Below, piece after piece: positions 59,122-64,000 of a stretch of DNA of 64,000 bases. Each line of letters starts with the position of its first letter. Position 1 is the stretch's first letter. The translations under genes were made by a program, and so were the position numbers. The stretch is from Candidatus Saccharimonadota bacterium (GTDB lineage: Bacteria; Patescibacteriota; Saccharimonadia; Saccharimonadales; Saccharimonadaceae): the NCBI GenBank assembly GCA_030528355.1, contig JAUMZA010000001.1, positions 1 to 64,000 of the forward strand, written 5' to 3'. Under the pieces are notes generated by a model that did not search any database, was not told the origin of the DNA, and saw only the letters and a list, made by a program, of their open reading frames with translations.

Positions 59122-60744
59122 TTAGATCACTCGGTTCACTTCTTCGAGAGTTGTTTCGCCTCGCAATGCTGCCAACACCCCTGCCTGCAGCAAGGTTATC
59201 ATCCCCTGCTGGCGAGCGACCGCCTCGATCGCTTCGGTGTGCACATCAGTGACATCACCACGCAAAAAGCGCTGAATCTCCTCTGTTACCACCATTTGCT
59301 CCATCACTGGAATACGACCCTTATAACCAAACGGCACTTCTGGCGTCGGTACTGGTCGCCATAATGTAAACGTGTCAAGATCCGGATGCTCAATCGTATC
59401 AGGAATACCCTTCAACACCTCCTTCACCCAGCGGCGAGTAGCTTCATCCGGCTCGTATTCTTGTTTGCTGCCATCCCACAAACGTCGCACCAAACGCTGG
59501 GCAATCAGCAATCGCACCGAGCTACTAAAAATAGGGTTTTGACCAATCATATCAATAATACGACTAAAGGCAGCACTGGTTGAGTTGGCATGGAAGCTTG
59601 AAAGCACCAGGTGCCCGGTGATTGATGCCTGAATGGCAGTACGGGCAGTTTCTTGGTCACGAATCTCACCCACCATCACGACATCGGGGTCAAGACGCAG
59701 CACGCTACGCAAGCCATCGGCAAACTGCTGGCCGCTTGTTGTATCGATTGGGATTTGCGTAATGCCAGGAATGGTGTTTTCAACCGGGTCTTCCAGGGTG
59801 ATGATTTTACGATCATCCGTATTAAGTGCGTTCAAGATGCTATACAGTGTGGTAGATTTACCAGAGCCAGTCGGGCCGACCATCATCAACAAGCCACGAG
59901 GATGGCTCACTACTTCATCAATCTCACGCCGCTCTTTATCGGCAATCCCAAGCAGATCAAGATTTAGTTGTGAGGTATCAAAGTTAAATAGACGCATCAC
60001 TACATCTTGTCCATACATGGTCGGCACGGCCTCGATACGCAAGTTCAAAAGGTGCGTCGCTCCGTCTCGTGACACCTCTTTATTCATGTGGCCAGATTGC
60101 GGCGTGGTGGCAGCGGTCGAAATATTTGCCCGTGAGCTTAAAGCCGCCATCAGCACACGGTAGCGATCTTTTTCAAGATTTGCCACTGGGTGCAATGCAC
60201 CATCAATACGCATACGCACCCGAATATAGGTACGCTGATTTTCGATATGAATGTCGCTTGCCCCTAGGCGATCTGCCTGATCCACCAGATAGTCAAACAC
60301 CATGTCGGTACCAACCGAATTAAGGGTCTGGCTCACACTTGAAATGGTTTCACTATCACCTTTTTTGGCGATTTTAATATCATCGTAAATGATCTCTTTT
60401 GGCGGATCGTACCGGTTCATAAAGACGTTATATGCAGACTGACTAATCAGCAGAAACTGCACGGCACGACCATCTTCGGCGTATTCTTTTTCCATACTCC
60501 GCAAAACACTTTGTGGAGTTGTACTCGTGACACCAAACCGATAGGCACTTGCCGCTTCGTTTGCCATGAGCGGGATAATGCGATTAAGGTGCATTTCCTT
60601 AATTGAAATAACATCCTTAATGAGCGGCAGTGTATTTTCGATCTCACGTGCATCAAGATATTGCAGTCCAAGAATCGCCGCCCGACGCTGGGTAGATTCT
60701 TCATCGTTTTGCCGACGGGCTTCTTGTACCTTTTTCTCGTCCAT
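59122..60744 (-). CDS. GspE/PilB-type secretion or pilus ATPase
   Basis: The 540-aa hexameric ATPase of type IV pilus/type II secretion systems has GASDIHIENQRTYIRVRMR at the N2 domain start, Walker A MVGPTGSGKSTTLYS, Asp box ITLEDPVENTIPGITQ, Walker B DPDVVMVGEIRDQETA and a His box SFHANSTSAA. The zinc tetracysteine segment of PilB/GspE (usually RLCxxC...CxxC) is degenerate: RRLWDGSKQEYEP and PVPTPEVPFGYKGR, without cysteines. ATG 60744 follows TATAAT by seven bases (TGC extended). Confidence 0.92.
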   Translation of the reverse strand: MDEKKVQEARRQNDEESTQRRAAILGLQYLDAREIENTLPLIKDVISIKEMHLNRIIPLMANEAASAYRFGVTSTTPQSVLRSMEKEYAEDGRAVQFLLISQSAYNVFMNRYDPPKEIIYDDIKIAKKGDSETISSVSQTLNSVGTDMVFDYLVDQADRLGASDIHIENQRTYIRVRMRIDGALHPVANLEKDRYRVLMAALSSRANISTAATTPQSGHMNKEVSRDGATHLLNLRIEAVPTMYGQDVVMRLFNFDTSQLNLDLLGIADKERREIDEVVSHPRGLLMMVGPTGSGKSTTLYSILNALNTDDRKIITLEDPVENTIPGITQIPIDTTSGQQFADGLRSVLRLDPDVVMVGEIRDQETARTAIQASITGHLVLSSFHANSTSAAFSRIIDMIGQNPIFSSSVRLLIAQRLVRRLWDGSKQEYEPDEATRRWVKEVLKGIPDTIEHPDLDTFTLWRPVPTPEVPFGYKGRIPVMEQMVVTEEIQRFLRGDVTDVHTEAIEAVARQQGMITLLQAGVLAALRGETTLEEVNRVI

Positions 60745-60827
60745 TGTCTTTATTATAGCAAAGCATAACCAAAAAAACACCCGTGATCTCGCCCAAAAAT
60801 ATCTCACTATGCTATACTAAACACACT

Positions 60828-61316
60828 ATGTCAATTATTGTGATTGCACATAATATCCGCTCAACCCACAACGTAGGGGCGATCTTTCGTACCGCTGAAG
60901 GTTTTGGGATTGAGAAGATTATTTGCAGCGGCTACACACCGTACCCTGCACTTATTAATGGCGACCCCCGCCTGCCGCATTTGCGTGAAAAAATCACCAA
61001 GCAAATCCACAAAACTGCACTAGGTGCCGAAACCCTGGTGCCGTTTGAGCGATGCGACAAACCGCCGCTTACCGCCCTGCGTCAAGCAGGCTATAGTATT
61101 ATTGGGCTTGAACAGGACGAACAGTCAATCCCCCTGCAAACCTACCATCCAACGGGCAAGGTTGCCCTATTGCTCGGCGAAGAGGTTGATGGCATTTGCC
61201 AGGAATTGCGTAGCCAATGCGATGGTTTTGTCGAGATACCAATGGCTGGCAAGAAAGAAAGCTTTAATGTAAGTGTAGCAGCCGGCATTGCACTCTATCA
61301 GCTATGCGTACGATAG
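60828..61316 (+). CDS. TrmH/SpoU-family RNA methyltransferase
   Basis: The minimal 162-aa SPOUT methylase has NIRSTHNVGAIFRTAEGFGI (motif 1), KVALLLGEEVDGI (motif 2) and IPMAGKKESFNVSVAAGIAL (motif 3). It lacks the N-terminal RNA-binding domain, as in TrmL-like enzymes, so it may form a dimer to bind tRNA or rRNA. Target unknown. TGC-extended TATACT ends nine bases before the ATG; no SD. Confidence 0.92.
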   Translation: MSIIVIAHNIRSTHNVGAIFRTAEGFGIEKIICSGYTPYPALINGDPRLPHLREKITKQIHKTALGAETLVPFERCDKPPLTALRQAGYSIIGLEQDEQSIPLQTYHPTGKVALLLGEEVDGICQELRSQCDGFVEIPMAGKKESFNVSVAAGIALYQLCVR

Positions 61317-61366
61317 TTTTCCACTATATGTAGCGTAGGTTACTACATTATATACACTAATCGCTC

Positions 61367-61395
61367 TTGCTGTTTAGCGACTGGTTCGGTACAAT
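61367..61395 (+). promoter_or_regulatory. nrdH promoter
   Basis: TTGCTG, 17 bases, TACAAT. Confidence 0.8.
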
Positions 61396-61401
61396 AAAAA
61401 G

Positions 61402-61511
61402 TACGTTCAACGCTAGCTAGGGTAGAGCTAGTCGCCATCTCTTGGCGGTAGATGTTCCCCTGTGCTATCGCATCGGAACCTATCGCCCCTTGACAAGAAA
61501 GTAGTAAACCA
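61402..61511 (+). promoter_or_regulatory. Long structured leader of nrdH
   Basis: About 110 bases between the promoter and the ATG. CTAGCT/AGCTAG and GCCA/TGGC form hairpins. GGCGGTAG (61444-61451) can pair with either of two CTATCGC copies (61465-61471 or 61480-61487). No known riboswitch is recognised. SD weak (AGAAAG). Confidence 0.5.
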
Positions 61512-61766
61512 ATGACCGTAACTGTTTACAGCAAGCCAGCCTGCGTCCAGTGCAATGCCACCAAAAAGGCACTCGACCGTGCGGGGATTGACTATACACT
61601 GATTGATATCAGTACCGATAGTCATGCCCGAGAACACGTGCTAGGGCTTGGGTATTTACAAGCACCTGTCGTAGAAGCCTACGGTATGCATTGGTCCGGT
61701 TTTCGGCCAGAACGCATTAAAGCACTGGCACACCATGAGGCGTCGCTTACAGCCAAGCCAAGTTGA
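61512..61766 (+). CDS. nrdH: Glutaredoxin-like NrdH redoxin
   Basis: 84-aa thioredoxin-fold electron donor for class Ib ribonucleotide reductase. MTVTVYSKPACVQCNATKKA carries the CxxC motif CVQC. LGYLQAPVV (cis-Pro loop) and HWSGFRPERIKAL are hallmarks of NrdH and closely resemble actinobacterial NrdH. No nrdI/E/F genes are adjacent. Strong promoter, long leader and own terminator: a free-standing, regulated gene. Confidence 0.92.
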   Translation: MTVTVYSKPACVQCNATKKALDRAGIDYTLIDISTDSHAREHVLGLGYLQAPVVEAYGMHWSGFRPERIKALAHHEASLTAKPS

Positions 61767-61780
61767 CGCTAAGGGGCAGA

Positions 61781-61816
61781 TATGCCGCACACCCTGTAGT
61801 GGTTTGCGGCATCTTT
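61781..61816 (+). terminator. Terminator after nrdH
   Basis: ATGCCGCA and TGCGGCAT perfect, with partly paired inner bases, followed by CTTT. Confidence 0.75.
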
Positions 61817-61891
61817 GCATTGGCTGTGTAACGCTTGATGATAATCACGCTACCTTTTCAACCTGCTACACAGCAATATACAAGCGGGCAA

Positions 61892-64000
61892 CTACTTTAC
61901 CACCACCGCTTCTTCACCCAAATGCTGCACCAGGGTGGCTAGCAGAGTTTTATTATCATCCACCTTAAATGGCAAACGAATAGCCGACTTTTTCTCTTCG
62001 CCCAGCACCAAAATAATTTCGGTCACACCGGGGTGTGCTTTACATGTCTTTTTTAGCATCATCAGTGCATTATGATCATCAGGGTTTTTAATTTGCACAT
62101 AAAGCGTTTTGGCCACAGGCGGCTCGACTGGGTGATAGGTTGGCTTATTTTCGGCACTCGCATCATCCACCTTTGGTTTTTTTGACGGCAACGGTGTACC
62201 GTTTTTGGCCGCCTTGTACTGGGCACGGCGTTCTTTTTTGACGGCCGAGCTCATTTTTGGACCATCCATTTTGCGACCGGTTGATTCATAGCTTTGAATT
62301 TCTTTATCATCAATCAGCACAATTTCATTGGCGATCATTTTACTTTCGCTACCCAAATTACCATCACGGTCACGAGCCGAATTTTTACCGGTTACCCGCA
62401 CTACGGCATCTTGCACCAATTTAGCACCAACTTGCTCGAACAGATTTGGGAAGACAATCACCTCACCCTCGCCAAATTTATCTTCTAGTGCCACAAACGC
62501 CATTTTGGTACCGCTTTTCGTGATGATGGTACGTACGCTGGTAATAATGCCACCAATGGTCATTTCACGGCCATCGTAATCTGGCTTTAGGCGTGTGAGC
62601 GGCTGGGTTTGCTCGCTAAGATAGGTGGCGTAGCTATCGAGCGGATGTGCTGAAATATACAATCCCATCAGCTCACGCTCCCACATCAGGCGTTCTTTAT
62701 CGGTATGCTTGGCCGGTGCAGTCTGTAGCTGCATAGTCGCCTGCACACCCTTGGCTTCCTCGCCGAGCAGCCCAAATAGGTCAGTCTGCCCACTGGCAGC
62801 TTCTTTTTGGGTTTTTTGAGCAAAGGCGGTAATGGTGTCGAGATTAAACAGTAGGTCTGAACGGTCACCGAAACTATCAAACGCACCACATTTAATCAGC
62901 GACTCCCAGGCTTTGCGGTTAAACTTGCTGGTCGAAACACGCTTGGCAAAATCTTCAATGCTGGTGAATTTGCCCTCTTCACGTGCCCGCAGCAGCTCCT
63001 CGACCGCACCAACACCTACGCCCTTCACCGCCGCCATACCAAAGCGAATTTTATTTTCGCCCGGCACCACGGCAAACTCGACAAAGGATTCATTGACATC
63101 TGGGCTGAGTACCGAAATGCCCATATGCTTACATTCCGTCATTTCGATGGCCAGGCGTTCGGTATCGTCTTGGTCGCTGGTCATCAAGGCTGCCATAAAG
63201 GCATCCGGATAGTGTGCTTTAAGATACGCCGTCCAGTAGGCGATCAGGCCGTAACACGCCGCATGACTTTTGTTAAAACAGTAGTTCGCAAACTCTTCTA
63301 GCGCCGCCCAGAACTGCTCGGCAATTTCCTTAGTGGCACCGCCAACTTTGATGGCACCTTCCACAAATTCCGGTTTGACCTTCTGCATGAGGTCGATTTT
63401 TTTCTTTCCCACCGCCTTACGCAGCGTGTCCGCTTGGCCGCCGGTAAAGCCACACCATTCTTTCGAAATCTGCATAAACTGCTCTTGGTACACCAAAATG
63501 CCGTAGGTGTTTTTGAGCGAGTTTTCCATGCCGGGGTGTAAATAGGTAATTTCTTCCTCGCCGTGTTTACGCTTAATAAAGCTATCGATAAACTGCATTG
63601 GGCCAGGGCGATACAACGCCACCATCGCAATAATATCCTCAAACACACTTGGCTTCAGCTCACGCAAATAGCGTTTCATGCCGGCCGATTCAAGCTGGAA
63701 CACGCCCGTCGTGTCGCCGCGCTGGAAAAGCTCGTAGGTTTTTTGATCATCCAGCGGCAAGGTTGAAAGATCAATTTCGGTTTTGTACACCTTGCGGATA
63801 ATACGCAGCGCGTTGTTGATGATGGAGAGGTTTGAAAGACCCAAAAAGTCCATCTTCAAAAGTCCCAGCTCTTCGACCGGCCCCATCGGATACTGCGTCG
63901 CCACCACACCTTTTTGTGCCATTTCGAGCGGCACAAACTTCACCAAATCATCGGGGGCAATCACCACGCCGGCAGCGTGCACACCGTGCGAGCGAATTGT
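61892..64000 (-). CDS. dnaE: DNA polymerase III alpha subunit, 5' end outside window
   Basis: Replicative polymerase; about 702 C-terminal residues are visible and the frame is open at the right edge. Present are HGVHAAGVVIAPDD (palm), FLGLSNLSIINNAL, YRPGPMQFIDSFIKRKHGEE, the finger/thumb block GILVYQEQFMQISKEWCGFT, FNKSHAACYGLIAYWTAYLK, the helix-hairpin-helix region, and an OB fold (MTIGGIITSVRTIITKSGT). The linker (about 590-640) is basic and longer than usual. The start and the PHP domain lie beyond the window. Confidence 0.97.
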   Translation of the reverse strand, partial: TIRSHGVHAAGVVIAPDDLVKFVPLEMAQKGVVATQYPMGPVEELGLLKMDFLGLSNLSIINNALRIIRKVYKTEIDLSTLPLDDQKTYELFQRGDTTGVFQLESAGMKRYLRELKPSVFEDIIAMVALYRPGPMQFIDSFIKRKHGEEEITYLHPGMENSLKNTYGILVYQEQFMQISKEWCGFTGGQADTLRKAVGKKKIDLMQKVKPEFVEGAIKVGGATKEIAEQFWAALEEFANYCFNKSHAACYGLIAYWTAYLKAHYPDAFMAALMTSDQDDTERLAIEMTECKHMGISVLSPDVNESFVEFAVVPGENKIRFGMAAVKGVGVGAVEELLRAREEGKFTSIEDFAKRVSTSKFNRKAWESLIKCGAFDSFGDRSDLLFNLDTITAFAQKTQKEAASGQTDLFGLLGEEAKGVQATMQLQTAPAKHTDKERLMWERELMGLYISAHPLDSYATYLSEQTQPLTRLKPDYDGREMTIGGIITSVRTIITKSGTKMAFVALEDKFGEGEVIVFPNLFEQVGAKLVQDAVVRVTGKNSARDRDGNLGSESKMIANEIVLIDDKEIQSYESTGRKMDGPKMSSAVKKERRAQYKAAKNGTPLPSKKPKVDDASAENKPTYHPVEPPVAKTLYVQIKNPDDHNALMMLKKTCKAHPGVTEIILVLGEEKKSAIRLPFKVDDNKTLLATLVQHLGEEAVVVK

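Noticed and set aside
1-64000. Recoded TGA (genetic code 25), as in some CPR phyla
   Set aside because: Several genes end cleanly at TGA (for example yibE/F), and no internal TGA interrupts a conserved gene.

Overview
The window looks like the chromosome of a Patescibacteria/CPR bacterium, most likely Candidatus Saccharibacteria (TM7). This is inferred from gene content, not from a search. Genes are densely packed and often overlap by a few bases. The standard code is used, with TGA as stop. There are several domain fusions, cell-wall genes (a class A penicillin-binding protein and an LPXTG-type surface protein), a type IV pilus type ATPase, an actinobacterial-looking NrdH redoxin, and almost no biosynthesis. 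No phage, insertion sequence, CRISPR array or rRNA was seen.

Layout. 1-5.3 kb (minus): str operon, rpsL-rpsG, terminator, an unknown very acidic 719-aa protein, and fusA cut by the window edge. 5.3-7.6 kb: an M16 peptidase fused to a membrane domain, and a small unknown gene. 7.7-15.2 kb: rpoB-rpoC. 15.2-17.1 kb: small membrane protein, VIT-type transporter, lipoprotein. 17.1-24.4 kb: clpP, tig, a degenerate HisRS-like protein, an LPXTG protein, a TrmH methylase, GtrA-like and other small membrane proteins. 24.4-34.5 kb: two tRNA-Leu genes, a GlcD-like oxidase, and the tightly overlapped operon tyrS-yibE/F-pgm-recG-unknown-rsmD. 34.5-44.5 kb: class A PBP; operon clpC-metalloprotease-radA-PIN/TRAM; nusA. 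44.5-51.9 kb: small membrane protein, truncated DUF2690 gene, PfkB-aldolase fusion, COG0523 GTPase, secreted HNH nuclease, M1 aminopeptidase. 51.9-57.4 kb: twin membrane/coiled-coil peptides, RNase HII-YraN fusion, rplS, SecG-like, ABC exporter, malic enzyme. 57.4-64 kb: a paralogous pair of unknown proteins, PilB-like ATPase, TrmH methylase, nrdH, and the 3' part of dnaE.

Expression signals are unusually readable. Many transcription units start with an extended -10 box (TGCTATAMT) only 6-10 bases before the ATG, which implies leaderless mRNAs. A second group (nusA, rplS, rpsL, clpC, nrdH and several small unknown genes) has -35/-10 promoters with about 17-bp spacing and longer leaders carrying hairpins. 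Both clpP and clpC carry a CIRCE operator, so an HrcA-type repressor should exist elsewhere. nusA has a terminator-like hairpin in its leader.

The most unusual points are: a PfkB kinase fused to class I fructose-bisphosphate aldolase; an RNA polymerase beta' lacking both zinc sites; a PilB-like ATPase lacking its cysteine tetrad; EF-G with NKIN in place of NKxD; a HisRS paralogue without catalytic motifs; two genes whose frames are each restored by one extra A in an AAAA run; and two paralogous genes whose mRNA 5' ends can pair with their own start regions.
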